Below, piece after piece: positions 9,966 to 18,386 of a stretch of 33,295 bases of DNA. The notes below the pieces were generated by a model, which saw only the letters and a program-made list of their open reading frames with translations, did not search any database and was not told the DNA's origin. The DNA comes from Bacillota bacterium. GTDB lineage: Bacteria; Bacillota; Sulfobacillia; Sulfobacillales; Sulfobacillaceae. Numbering within the stretch: position 1 is the first letter of the stretch; each line of letters begins with the position of its first letter. The position numbers and the translations under genes are program-made. The DNA lies in the NCBI GenBank assembly GCA_021846365.1, contig JAJZXC010000006.1:1-33295 (forward strand). The letters run 5' to 3'.

Positions 9966-10517
9966 CTAGGGCGCCGGCGGTGTCTCGGGCTCGAAGTACC
10001 AGGTGGCCACGGAGTCCTCCTTTCTGGCCCGGTTGGCCAGGAGAATTAGGCCGCGCTGGTTGGGTGGAAGGCTTTCCGGCAGGTGGTCGATGGCATGCCA
10101 GCTGCCTCGCTCGATCTCCCCATCCAACGAAGGTCCCAGCCCCTGCCGCAAGTCAAGGTCGCAGCGGACGCGATAGACGGCTTCCAAGTGGCGCCGCCCG
10201 ACGAAGCGCAGATCGACCAGCCCTAAGGTCGATGCGGCCAATCGGTATCCGGTCTCCTCGTGGAACTCGCGGATCCCCGCTTCCTCAAGCGTTTCACCGT
10301 AACCTACGTAGCCCGTAACCAATCCCCAGGGATGGAGGGTTCGATAGCTGTGGCGCAACAAGAGAACTTCATTTTGGCGGAAGGCCACCACCGCCACGGC
10401 AATAAGAAATTTAGCCTGGGTCCACCACATCAAACGCGCCATACAAGGATTGGGCAGGTATGGGAGCAGCCCCACCATGCGCCGCCTGCATCCGCGCCGC
10501 CACACCGTCTTCATCAT
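9966..10517 (-). CDS. Nudix hydrolase
   Basis: A 183-aa protein with a complete Nudix box: Gly69, five residues, Glu75, seven residues, then REFHEETGY (83-91). These residues bind the metal and cleave a nucleoside diphosphate linked to another group; the substrate cannot be told from the sequence. The domain begins near residue 37 (KFLIAVAVVAF). The first 30 residues are rich in arginine and hydrophobic residues, and later starts such as the GTG or ATG near residues 14-15 are possible because the ATG at 10517 has a weak ribosome binding site. The gene is in the minus-strand group but separated by about 200 bases from its neighbours, so it is probably transcribed on its own. Confidence 0.85.
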   Translation of the reverse strand: MMKTVWRRGCRRRMVGLLPYLPNPCMARLMWWTQAKFLIAVAVVAFRQNEVLLLRHSYRTLHPWGLVTGYVGYGETLEEAGIREFHEETGYRLAASTLGLVDLRFVGRRHLEAVYRVRCDLDLRQGLGPSLDGEIERGSWHAIDHLPESLPPNQRGLILLANRARKEDSVATWYFEPETPPAP

Positions 10518-10718
10518 TCACGTCCCCGGACCCGGTTGGGATGGGTTGCCGCCGGAATTCTCCCCCTTAACCTCAGCACTCTGTGCATTGACGGCGCGTC
10601 TTGCTTGAATCTCCGGCCGCGCCTGCCGAAATCTATCTCATGATCGCTACACCCTATAATTATGAAACGTTGGCCGCAACATTCCCCTCGGCCGCCTACC
10701 CCCGGGGCGAGCCCTCGC

Positions 10719-11783
10719 TCAGCGGTAGATTCGGCGGATCTGGTTAAGCAGCGCCAGGCGTTCTTCGACTATGCGCATGGCAACCTCTAGCGTCGACGAG
10801 TCTTCCTCGTCGGCCGTCTTAAAGATCGCGGCCAGCGTATCGTAAATCGCCTCAATTTGATGATGGGCCCGGTCGATTCGATAGCCCTTCAATTCGTCGG
10901 CGACTTGAATCAGCCCGCCGGAATTGGCAATGAAGTCTGGGGCATAAAGGATCTTTCGTCGGCGCAAGGCACCCGCATACGAAGGATCGGCCAGTTGGTT
11001 ACTGGCCGAGCCGGCGATAATCGCACATCGCAATCGTGGCAACGTCTCCTGGTTGACGACGTTGCCCAGCGCGCACGGCGAAAGAATATCGCATTCCGCC
11101 TCTAAAATGGCCCAGGGGTCCATCGGCTCGACGTCCCACTCAGCCACGGCATTGCCCACCGCGTGCGGATTTACATCAGCCACCATCACCGACGCCCCCT
11201 CCGCCACGGCTTGCCGCACCACCCGCAGTCCAACTTTACCCAGACCCTGCACGGCGATGCGCCGCTCCCGCAGATCGGGGGAACCATAGCGGTGGGCCAG
11301 AGCAGCCCGCATCGCGGTGATCACGCCCAAAGCGGTCAAATCCCGGGCGTCGCCCGAGCCCCCGTACGCTTTCGGCAAACCCACCACGTATGGTGTCTCT
11401 TTCGACAGATAGACAAAATCCTCGGCGTTGGTACCCACGTCCTCGGTTAAGGTCACGCGACCGTTCAGCGTCTGCACAAACCTGCCTAGGGCTCTAAACA
11501 GCCCCTCCGTTTTTTGACTGGCAGGGTCGCCGATGATCACCGTTTTCCCGCCGCCGTAATCCAGTCCCGCCGCGGCCGCCTTATAGGTCATGCTTTCCGA
11601 CAACCTGAGCGCATCCTCGAGCGCCGCCTCATCGGTTTCGTACTGCCACATTCGACAACCCGCAATCGCGGGTCCCAAGGTCGTGTCGTGAATCGCTATG
11701 ATCGCCTTCAAGCCGGTGGCTTTATCGTAATTGAATATCACTTGCTCATGGCCACGCTTGGCCATCTCTCGAAAAATGTCCAT
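10719..11783 (-). CDS. bcd: Leucine (branched-chain amino acid) dehydrogenase
   Basis: A 354-aa NAD-dependent enzyme of the Glu/Leu/Phe/Val dehydrogenase family. It reversibly deaminates leucine, valine and isoleucine to 2-oxoacids and ammonia in the cytoplasm. Lys68 (MTYKAAAAGLDYGGGK) and Lys80 sit at the same numbers as the substrate-binding and catalytic lysines of Bacillus leucine dehydrogenase. An Asp in TEDVGTN follows, and the NAD-binding glycine motif is VQGLGKVGLRV. Length is close to the usual 364 residues. A good promoter lies upstream at 11875-11903, giving a leader of about 85 nt. The 2-oxoacids it forms could feed a ferredoxin-dependent oxidoreductase such as the one encoded further right, but there is no operon link. 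Phenylalanine or valine preference cannot be excluded. Confidence 0.93.
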   Translation of the reverse strand: MDIFREMAKRGHEQVIFNYDKATGLKAIIAIHDTTLGPAIAGCRMWQYETDEAALEDALRLSESMTYKAAAAGLDYGGGKTVIIGDPASQKTEGLFRALGRFVQTLNGRVTLTEDVGTNAEDFVYLSKETPYVVGLPKAYGGSGDARDLTALGVITAMRAALAHRYGSPDLRERRIAVQGLGKVGLRVVRQAVAEGASVMVADVNPHAVGNAVAEWDVEPMDPWAILEAECDILSPCALGNVVNQETLPRLRCAIIAGSASNQLADPSYAGALRRRKILYAPDFIANSGGLIQVADELKGYRIDRAHHQIEAIYDTLAAIFKTADEEDSSTLEVAMRIVEERLALLNQIRRIYR

Positions 11784-11874
11784 CCGCGGTCCCCTGTCAA
11801 GAGAGAACGCTTCACCACCTTTGGCTTTGACCTTTCAGCCGGGCACGCCCCACCAATGCCCTCGTGTGTCTCTC

Positions 11875-11903
11875 ATTATAATCTACCCGTCCCGCTCCCC
11901 CAA
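11875..11903 (-). promoter_or_regulatory. Promoter for leucine dehydrogenase
   Basis: On the minus strand a perfect TATAAT (11875-11880) follows TTGGGG (11898-11903) at 17 bases. The -35 hexamer is poor but the -10 and spacing are ideal. It lies just beyond the 3' end of the CofE-like gene, so the dehydrogenase has its own start. Confidence 0.6.
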
Positions 11904-11912
11904 GTTCGCGGT

Positions 11913-12743
11913 TCAGGGCAGAGCTGTAGAAATGGGACCGACCCCCGGCCACACCGCGCTCCCCGCACTTTGGTCGACCATCGCTTCGTCCTCGGTGGCC
12001 CACAATGGAGGCCGGACGCCCTTACCCGCGGGCCGCAGAATTACCACCGGGGTGCTCTGGCTACCTTGTCCCATCGGATTATCATCCATAAGGCGGCTCA
12101 CCTGACGGCGGTCGGTGCCCTCGCTCGCCGCCAACACTTCACTGCCCACATCGTTGACGTCGACCACCACCACCCTGACTCCTCGAAGCCTCCGGCCCAG
12201 CTGGTGCACCAACGCGCCGGCTTGAGCGGGGGCGAGAACAATATATCCGTCGTAGGGCGCAATCGTGGTCGGTCCCGGCCCGTCGATGGCGGCCACCCGG
12301 CGGCCAGCCACTCGATAGAAGTCTCCCGACCGCCCGCCGATTCGATCGACCGCGCCCACCGACGCCGCTAGCAGAATTCGCCACAGTCCAGCCTCGCGGA
12401 TGGCCATTTCCATCGTCTCGGCTCGGCCGAGCCCCAGACCAAAACCCAGTTGGCCAACCTGGTGTGCCAAAAACCGGGCCACCGGACGGGGATGAACCGA
12501 TCCCAGAGGGACAGCCCGCCCTTCACCGATGGCCACAATCTTTTCACTCAGCACCACAATATCGCCGGGATGCACTTTGCCTTGCAAGTATGGTATGAGC
12601 GACTCGCAGATCGTCTCATGGAGCGATATGGTGTGCGTTTTTACCACAAAACGGTGAAAACGCCGCCGACCCACCGTCCGAGCCGGCTTTTCGGTCCAGC
12701 TGCCGGTCGTGGGGACCGCCTGGGTGGTTTCCCGGTCGTCCAT
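11913..12743 (-). CDS. CofE-like (F420-0:gamma-glutamyl ligase family) protein
   Basis: A 276-aa protein related to coenzyme F420-0:L-glutamate ligase. The family signature region reads GDIVVLSEKIVAIGEGRAV, and later segments DGPGPTTIAPYDGYIVLAP and VVVDVNDVGSEVL correspond to nucleotide- and metal-binding parts of the fold. ATG 12743 is chosen because GGGGAGG lies 7 bases upstream; a TTG at 12764 would add seven residues. No other F420-synthesis gene is in the window, so the substrate may not be F420. In Firmicutes such proteins are usually annotated only by similarity. It sits between the aldolase and leucine dehydrogenase genes on the same strand, 75 bases after the aldolase stop. Confidence 0.7.
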   Translation of the reverse strand: MDDRETTQAVPTTGSWTEKPARTVGRRRFHRFVVKTHTISLHETICESLIPYLQGKVHPGDIVVLSEKIVAIGEGRAVPLGSVHPRPVARFLAHQVGQLGFGLGLGRAETMEMAIREAGLWRILLAASVGAVDRIGGRSGDFYRVAGRRVAAIDGPGPTTIAPYDGYIVLAPAQAGALVHQLGRRLRGVRVVVVDVNDVGSEVLAASEGTDRRQVSRLMDDNPMGQGSQSTPVVILRPAGKGVRPPLWATEDEAMVDQSAGSAVWPGVGPISTALP

Positions 12744-12818
12744 CGCCTGCCCTCCCCTTCGCAAGATGCGTACGCTCTTACGGTATTCACAGGCGGTGGC
12801 AATGGTCCCCGATCCGAC

Positions 12819-13721
12819 CTACCCGCCGTAATCCTGCAACACCCGGTGGGCGGCCTGGCTAACCTCCAGCGCGTCTTCGTACTTCCGCTGCCACACGCTG
12901 CGCCCGAAAATAAGGCCACTCGCTCCCGCCTCCATGCATAGCCGGGCCTTGGCAATCGTGTTCTCGATGCTGCCGCGTTCGCCGCCGGCGAAAATCACCA
13001 GGGATTTGCCGGCTGAACCGATGACTTGCTCAAGCGCGCCCAACTCGGTCCAGGCGCGATGATAGCCGGCGGGAGCTTTTTCCAGTTGATCGGCATCCGT
13101 CTTCGGAATGTTGAGTTTAATTACGTCGGCCCCCAGCTCTTGAGCCGTGCGGGCCGCGTAATCCACCGCCCACAGGCTATCCTTACCGCCCTTGTTTTCG
13201 ACCCCGGATCCGCGGGGATAGGCCCAGACGATCACCGGCATGCCGTAGCGCTCGGCGTCCCGGCGCACCCCCGCAAACTGTCGGAAGTCCTCGTCCTGGC
13301 GCGCGGACCCCACGTACAAGGTATACCCCACAGCGTCTGCGCCGAGGCGCACGGCGTCCTCAACCGTTGCGTTCAACGGGGAAAACGGAGCGTCATCAGC
13401 GGGAATTTCCGTCTTTCCGTTTAATTTCACCACCAACGGCACCTGGTCGGCAAACTCCGGATAATACTTTTCGGCCAAGCCGATTTGCAGCGCTATCGCG
13501 GAATATCGGCCGTTAACCGCCACCCGAAATTGAAAAGCCGGATCGTGCGCCTCGACGGCGTCAAGAAAATCGCGGGGGCCATGCTCCAGCCCTTGGTCGA
13601 TAGGCAAAATCATCAACGTGCCGTTGGCCGGACCGCTATAATACAGCAATCGGCTCAGGCGGCGTTTTTTTCCTGCGCTCAGGTTCAGATCGGATAACTG
13701 GGGGCGCCTTGCGTTGCTCAT
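12819..13721 (-). CDS. fbaB: Class I fructose-bisphosphate aldolase (DhnA type)
   Basis: A 300-aa TIM-barrel aldolase of the archaeal/DhnA type, which cleaves fructose 1,6-bisphosphate into two triose phosphates through a Schiff-base lysine. PIDQGLEHGP near residue 40 is the family signature. The lysine in GADVIKLNIPK is the likely Schiff-base residue. FAGGERGS and GLIFGRSVWQR are typical phosphate-binding segments near the C-terminus. The ATG is preceded by GAGGGAG at a good distance. Members of this family also include aldolases for other sugars and aromatic precursors, but the close signature match and normal length favour glycolysis or gluconeogenesis. Confidence 0.9.
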   Translation of the reverse strand: MSNARRPQLSDLNLSAGKKRRLSRLLYYSGPANGTLMILPIDQGLEHGPRDFLDAVEAHDPAFQFRVAVNGRYSAIALQIGLAEKYYPEFADQVPLVVKLNGKTEIPADDAPFSPLNATVEDAVRLGADAVGYTLYVGSARQDEDFRQFAGVRRDAERYGMPVIVWAYPRGSGVENKGGKDSLWAVDYAARTAQELGADVIKLNIPKTDADQLEKAPAGYHRAWTELGALEQVIGSAGKSLVIFAGGERGSIENTIAKARLCMEAGASGLIFGRSVWQRKYEDALEVSQAAHRVLQDYGG

Positions 13722-14114
13722 GTGCTATCTCCCTCACAATGATGTTAGGTGTGCGATGGCGGTCGTCAGCCCTTTCGGCAACCGCCGCCGCGGACAAGTA
13801 CCGTCGTCCGGCCACAGGGAATCCTAACCAACCGTTCCTGAGCTAATGTTACCACGGTTCTCGCCGCGAGAAGGTTTCGACGCTAATCCCGACCGCCCTC
13901 GCCAAATCCAGAGATGCTCTTGACTGTGCCGCCAAAAGTCGCCTCTCGGCGGCTTGGTAACAAGCAAACTGACTGCGTCTGGCCAAAGGCCAAATCAGCC
14001 TGGCAACTCCCCAAGAGCCCCATATCAACTCTCGCCGGATTCCGGCGAGGGCACATTCGGCACCAGCTATGGCATCCAGCGCAACCGGGTCGTCAGCCGC
14101 CGGGTGCCACCAGA
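13722..14114. other. Intergenic region with hairpins, no clear gene
   Basis: Between the aldolase and DUF2203 genes. It holds a perfect 8-bp hairpin CTCGCCGG / CCGGCGAG with a 3-base loop (14031-14049), 65 bases beyond the DUF2203 stop and without a U-tract. A second hairpin, GCCGCC...GGCGGC, lies near 13928-13953. The aldolase promoter must lie in the left part but I see no convincing pair of hexamers. Confidence 0.5.
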
Positions 14115-14549
14115 TTATGACGTAGGCGAGGCGGGATCCGAAGACTGCGGCAAGGGCCGCCGCCCGGTGTAACCTTCATCCAACCCGTGAAAAAAGGCAA
14201 TCTCACCTTCATCCATCTGCCAACAGAGATAGACGTCTTGTCCATCAACCTTGGCCGGGAAATCGACCAGCCCCATCTCCACATCGGTTACCCGGCACCC
14301 TACTTGGTTGATTTCGCCAAGCAGTTGGTTGGCCTCACCGACCACCTCGTCGAATTCTCTTTTCGCCAGTTGGTAGTCGGTCAACATGATTAGATTGCCG
14401 TCCTTGCGATAGCCGACCTCCCGAATGTCCCGCATTTCCTCATATCGCGTCCGGGCTTGGGTTTGCATGTCACGCAACTTTTCCAGCATGAGCCGAAGTT
14501 TCGGAACAAGCCGGTTGGCTTCTTCCACGGTGAACCATCGCGTGGCCAC
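14115..14549 (-). CDS. DUF2203 family protein
   Basis: A 144-aa cytoplasmic protein of the DUF2203 family, whose function is unknown. It starts with the family pattern FTVEEANRLVPKLR, continues through a charged helical region likely to form a coiled coil (about residues 15-60), and ends with the conserved VDFPAKVDGQDVYLCWQ and FFHGLDEGYTGRRPL segments. The GTG start at 14549 is supported by a strong AAAGGAGG ribosome binding site. It stands apart from its neighbours by about 100 and 400 bases, so nothing in the context suggests a role. Confidence 0.88.
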   Translation of the reverse strand: MATRWFTVEEANRLVPKLRLMLEKLRDMQTQARTRYEEMRDIREVGYRKDGNLIMLTDYQLAKREFDEVVGEANQLLGEINQVGCRVTDVEMGLVDFPAKVDGQDVYLCWQMDEGEIAFFHGLDEGYTGRRPLPQSSDPASPTS

Positions 14550-14659
14550 TATCCCCCTCCTTTCGGCTGCCCCTTGGTCGCTAGGTGCTCCATTTTTATG
14601 TTGTCGGCGCTCGAAATGCTAGCGCTCCTTCTCCCGCGGGGAACTTGCCGCAAAAGGCT

Positions 14660-15487
14660 CTAACCGCCGCCGACAGTCCAGTGTCCAAGCAACAGCAACA
14701 CCGCCCCCGTGCTCATCAGCCATGACGCCATTATTTTACGCCAGCCCGGCGCCTCCAGCAACCAGAAACTCCCTAGCAGGGTCGCGATCAGGGCGGCTAC
14801 GCTGCCCAGGCTTTCGATAACCCACAACGGCAGATGAGGCATGAGTAGAATCAGACTCAAATAGGCGGCGGCATTGGTCAAGGCGGCCGATAACGCCCAC
14901 TGCGGGCGCCGTTGCAACAACCGCATGACCCCACGCCCCTGCCCCAGCGCCAGCGTCAGCCCGGCAATCCACACCGTCACCCAGCCGTACAAATTGGCCG
15001 CATACATCAACGCAGACTGCGGAGGGTGGCCGGAGTCGAGGACCCTGGCCACCACTACCAAGACGTCGGCGCCAATCATCAGCCAGATGGGAGCGACCTC
15101 GGTTTTGGTTCCGGTCGTCAGCATTCCGGTCCCGATTCCCATTACAGCCAGTCCCAACCACGCCATCCAACCGTAATCGGGGGCGATCACAAACAAAAAG
15201 AGGACGCTGAGATTGCTCCAGGGACTGACCGTGCTGACCGCGCCAGCACTCAAAGCCGCGGTATAAAGGGCAAACGCCCCGGCATAGACGATGGAGGGCA
15301 AGAGCGCCCTCAGAGTCAGCCCAGCCTGATCGCTGGCGCAGGCGAGCGCCCATAGCAAGACCGCCGCCCCGCCGAAGGCGACCGTTGTCGTAACCAGTCC
15401 GGACTCGTCTTCACCCAAAAAGTGCAGGAAAATGCGCTCACCGCTCAGGGCCACCACACGTACCAGCACGATGATCAGCACGTCCAT
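14660..15487 (-). CDS. EamA/DMT-like membrane transporter
   Basis: A 275-aa, very hydrophobic protein with about nine or ten membrane segments arranged in two similar halves, as in drug/metabolite transporters of the EamA type. Hydrophobic stretches include VAFGGAAVLLWALACAS, LGLAVMGIGTGMLT and LNAAAYLSLILLM-like segments, and the last helix is followed directly by the C-terminus. The ATG has the ribosome binding site GGGGGAGG. The substrate cannot be predicted. It lies 84 bases beyond the vanW-like gene stop on the same strand and may be co-transcribed with it. Another small multi-pass permease family remains possible. Confidence 0.7.
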   Translation of the reverse strand: MDVLIIVLVRVVALSGERIFLHFLGEDESGLVTTTVAFGGAAVLLWALACASDQAGLTLRALLPSIVYAGAFALYTAALSAGAVSTVSPWSNLSVLFLFVIAPDYGWMAWLGLAVMGIGTGMLTTGTKTEVAPIWLMIGADVLVVVARVLDSGHPPQSALMYAANLYGWVTVWIAGLTLALGQGRGVMRLLQRRPQWALSAALTNAAAYLSLILLMPHLPLWVIESLGSVAALIATLLGSFWLLEAPGWRKIMASWLMSTGAVLLLLGHWTVGGG

Positions 15488-15571
15488 GGTTTCGCCTCCC
15501 CCGACCAGCGAGTCGATGGAGGATTCTATGCGCGTCCTGACCCGTCATGCCATGCCCCGAACGGCCCCTGA

Positions 15572-16408
15572 CTAAGACAGGGATGAGCGCTGCACAATGC
15601 GGGGACTTGGCCGATAGCGGTCGTTGCCCAAGTCTCGGCGCTCGATTCCTTGGGGCGTAACCACCTCCAACCAGGTGTGGACAAGCACCCCCTCCTGCCC
15701 TGGGGTCAATACCTTTTCCTCGCCCGACTTAAGGTTCGGATTAACCTGGATCAGGGTGCGGAATGGGTAGCGTTCCAAAATTCGGTGATGCACGGTGATG
15801 CTGGGGCCGGGGCTTGCTCCCCAAATCGATATCGTGAAGAGTCGCTGGTCGGCCTGGGCAGTTATCATAATCGGCGTGGTTCGGGTGTTTTGAAATTGGA
15901 AATTCAGATAGTCTCCCGCCACCGTGGCATCTTCGCCGGGCGGCAAATAGGGAACCGTCAAGCCATGCTGATGCCGTTCGATCACCTTGAGTCCAGTGCG
16001 CAAAATAGCCGCGTATAGTGTCGAGGCCCCTTGGCACACACCGCCGCCCACCGAGGGCACGATCCGGTCGCCGACAAATCCCCGCCCCCACCCGTAACCG
16101 TTTTCCTGGGTATATGGTCCGACCACCCGGTAATAGTTGAACACTCGTCCGGGGAGTACCTCTACCCCGTTCAATCGCTTGGCTACCAACTCGATGTTAA
16201 GGACCTGGCTCGCGCTGGCGTGCCAATAATTGGTGGTCTTGGTACCAAGCTCAAACCGCAGTTGCTGCGGAGATTTGGGTTCAGCCGGTCCGGCGGCCAA
16301 CCAAGGCGCCGCCATCGATGTCGGGCGCGGCCTTCCGCTCAAGACCGCTGGTGGCGCGGTGTTGGGCAGGAGAGCCAGCCACAGGGTCAACAGCCACATC
16401 TTTGCCAA
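15572..16408 (-). CDS. VanW domain protein, secreted or membrane-anchored
   Basis: A 278-aa protein with an N-terminal signal sequence (WLLTLWLALLPNTAPPAVLSG) and a VanW domain. The signature runs LPGRVFNYYRVVGPY, then the very conserved VGGGVCQGASTLYAAI with its single cysteine, and ERHQHGLTVPYLPPGEDATV. A short C-terminal part (VLTPGQEGVLV) resembles the start of a G5-type module. VanW proteins are linked to peptidoglycan or spore-coat biology, but their activity is not established. A TTG at 16408 is preferred because AAGGAGG lies 7 bases upstream; ATG 16399 would leave 16 bases. A 7-bp tandem repeat abuts the ribosome binding site. It follows the glycosyltransferase gene by 33 bases. Confidence 0.88.
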   Translation of the reverse strand: MAKMWLLTLWLALLPNTAPPAVLSGRPRPTSMAAPWLAAGPAEPKSPQQLRFELGTKTTNYWHASASQVLNIELVAKRLNGVEVLPGRVFNYYRVVGPYTQENGYGWGRGFVGDRIVPSVGGGVCQGASTLYAAILRTGLKVIERHQHGLTVPYLPPGEDATVAGDYLNFQFQNTRTTPIMITAQADQRLFTISIWGASPGPSITVHHRILERYPFRTLIQVNPNLKSGEEKVLTPGQEGVLVHTWLEVVTPQGIERRDLGNDRYRPSPRIVQRSSLS

Positions 16409-16420
16409 AGGTGTTCCTCC

Positions 16421-16453
16421 TTACTTCTTACTTCTTACTTCTTACTTCTTACT
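16421..16453. repeat. Heptanucleotide tandem repeat (TTACTTC)n
   Basis: Four perfect copies of TTACTTC (GAAGTAA on the coding strand) plus a partial fifth. The repeat holds the stop codon of the glycosyltransferase gene and ends at the ribosome binding site of the vanW-like gene. The unit length is not a multiple of three. Confidence 0.9.
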
Positions 16454-17899
16454 CCCGGCTCCCCGGCTCACTCGAGCGCTTATGGATGATCGCCAGTCCA
16501 GGGGCCATGCCAGGGAAGCCAACAGCGTCATCCAAATCCACGCCACCTGGACTATTTCACGATTGGTCATCGTCAGCGGAACCGCCCACGCCCAACCGCG
16601 CGCGAGTTCGCACCAGGCAAGCCAAAGCACCATGCGGCGGGCCCTATGGCCTGGACTGATGAGATAAAAAGGCAGCGCCCAAATCAGATACCAGTATTGG
16701 AACCAGGAGAGCCCGATCAGCGCCAAGGCCAGGAACGTATCCCCCAGCCAGCGAGGATCTGCCGTGCGCAGCCACATTCTGGCACGATGCCAACCGATAG
16801 CCAAAAACCCGAGCGTGCCCAGGTCGACCGACCAGCTGCGGTTTTCGGCCCGACGGTGTATCCAAAAATGGCTGAATACGCCCTGGATCACGAAATCCAG
16901 CGAACGCAGGAAGAGACCCTGATTGGCCAGCGGCACGGCCAGAACTTCGGCCCCGCGCCAAAACGGAGCATACGCCGCCGCCAACACCAGGATCCCCACG
17001 CCCAGGGTGGTGGCGGCCGCCTCCGTCCGCAGGGCCATGATGAGAATGGGCAACAAGACCAGGGGGACAAACTTGATGCCCACCGCCAACGACCAAGCCA
17101 TCCCGAACCGGGCGTAGCGCTTGCGCAAATATTGGTCGTAGCCCACCACCATCAGCGCCACCATCCAGGCGTCGTTCTGCCCGTTGGCAAGCAATTCAAT
17201 GCCCACCAAAGGATGGCAGCCAAAACTGATGGCGGCCGCCCGACCCCATCTCCGGGCCAAGAATCGGGCCGTTACCGCCACCGCCAACAGGTTCGCGGCC
17301 TTCATCACCAAAAACTGCGGCCAGAAGGGCGGGGCGATTGTACCCACCAGCGCCATCCACCAAAACCAGCAGGGACCATAGGGATTCGGTTGGTGAACCC
17401 AACCCGCTTGACGCAGCCACGGATCGTGCCGCCAGCCGGGTACGCGGTCGATCGGGGTCAACATGGGATTGAGCTGGTAGTGGTCGACCAGGCGGGCCTC
17501 GGCCATAAAGCTGAGCATGTCATGGGACAACAACGGCAACGAGACGACGGCCAAACCGGCGTAGAGCCCGTAAAAAGCCAAACGCTGATGGGGGCTGAGG
17601 CGGGGAAGCGCTCGTGGCAAGCCCGGATAGGCGGTCGCGATGGGAATCAGGCCCGCCACAAACCAGGCCAATTTTGCATGCGGGCCACCCCCATCGGCCG
17701 ACCCGGAGGCCAAGATGGCCTCTACGGGATGGATGCCGTTAAGGAGGGCCCAGCCGGTGGGAAGGACCCAAAACGTCCATCCGGCCAGAAACCCCACCGG
17801 TGCCAGCCAGTCGCCCACGGTCGCTTGCGATTGGGTTTGTGCTCCCTTGGGCACGATGGTCACCTCACCCCTAGGGTGATCCAGGCCGGGAGTCCTCAT
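16442..17899 (-). CDS. Multi-pass membrane glycosyltransferase, GT87/mannosyltransferase-like
   Basis: A 485-aa integral membrane protein with about ten to twelve predicted membrane segments. It resembles polyprenyl-phosphate-sugar-dependent glycosyltransferases of the GT-C fold (GT87, DUF2029). Between the first segments is an acidic loop, SHDMLSFMAEARLVDHY, a likely catalytic position. WVHQPNPYGPCW and LLANGQNDAWMVAL match the typical W-x-PYGP and GQ-D-loop patterns of the family, followed by AVGIKFVPLVLLP. It probably adds a sugar to a lipid or cell-surface glycan outside the membrane. The start may be the ATG at 17899 or a GTG about 14 codons later. The last codons and stop lie inside the heptanucleotide repeat. 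Confidence 0.75.
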   Translation of the reverse strand: MRTPGLDHPRGEVTIVPKGAQTQSQATVGDWLAPVGFLAGWTFWVLPTGWALLNGIHPVEAILASGSADGGGPHAKLAWFVAGLIPIATAYPGLPRALPRLSPHQRLAFYGLYAGLAVVSLPLLSHDMLSFMAEARLVDHYQLNPMLTPIDRVPGWRHDPWLRQAGWVHQPNPYGPCWFWWMALVGTIAPPFWPQFLVMKAANLLAVAVTARFLARRWGRAAAISFGCHPLVGIELLANGQNDAWMVALMVVGYDQYLRKRYARFGMAWSLAVGIKFVPLVLLPILIMALRTEAAATTLGVGILVLAAAYAPFWRGAEVLAVPLANQGLFLRSLDFVIQGVFSHFWIHRRAENRSWSVDLGTLGFLAIGWHRARMWLRTADPRWLGDTFLALALIGLSWFQYWYLIWALPFYLISPGHRARRMVLWLAWCELARGWAWAVPLTMTNREIVQVAWIWMTLLASLAWPLDWRSSISARVSRGAGSKK

Positions 17900-18386
17900 G
17901 CGTCACCGCTAGACGTGGGCGGATAGCTCGTGTTCTAAGCTCAGGTGAGGGCCGAGCCCACGAATGCCCTCAATTCTACCGTCGATGGAGCCGATGGAGC
18001 GATTTTTCTTGCCCGAACTCGGTTCGATCCTGTAGATTAATGTCGTATGCATCGTTACCGAGGTCACCGACGGTCTGGGCGGCTTGGCGCAAGGCGATCG
18101 CCGAAGGCGCTCAGCCAGGCCAAGAACCGCCCTGGTCGCGCTCGGGCGCAAAAGAAACCAATTTGCAATAGTGCCCAGGCGCCTTGCCCTCAACGCCCCC
18201 GGGTCCACGGCTCAGTCGCGTCCGTAGACCCAAGTCCAAGCCTAGGCTTGGCTGGAGGGAGCAAGGTGCCAGGAGCACCCGCGGTTTCCCGCCGGCAAGT
18301 TGGAGGCAAAGCTTTCGCCGGCAATGACCGGTCCGCATGCCCACCCAGCGGACTACCGCGGAAGCAGGATCAGAAACGAGGAACTT
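17900..18386. other. Divergent intergenic region and long hom leader
   Basis: This 487-base region separates the glycosyltransferase gene from hom. Apart from the candidate promoter at 18009-18038 I see no gene. The 340-nt leader of hom is GC-rich and can pair with itself, for example GGTGC / GCACC near 18268-18282. I could not match it to a T-box, SAM or lysine riboswitch. Confidence 0.4.
18009..18038 (+). promoter_or_regulatory. Candidate promoter of hom
   Basis: TTGCCC (18009-18014) and TAGATT (18033-18038) are separated by 18 bases; each matches consensus at four positions. It would give a leader of about 340 nt. Confidence 0.35.

Noticed and set aside
13857-14126. Minus-strand open stretch of about 90 codons between the DUF2203 and aldolase genes
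   Set aside because: It has no start codon with a ribosome binding site and no recognisable motif; long open stretches are common by chance at this GC content.
18021-18030. GGTTCGATCC, a typical T-loop sequence
   Set aside because: The flanking bases do not pair and no cloverleaf can be drawn.
18040-18386. T-box or SAM riboswitch upstream of hom
   Set aside because: Fragments such as AAGGTGCCAGGAGCACC look suggestive, but the conserved T-box bulge and the ordered SAM-I elements are not present.
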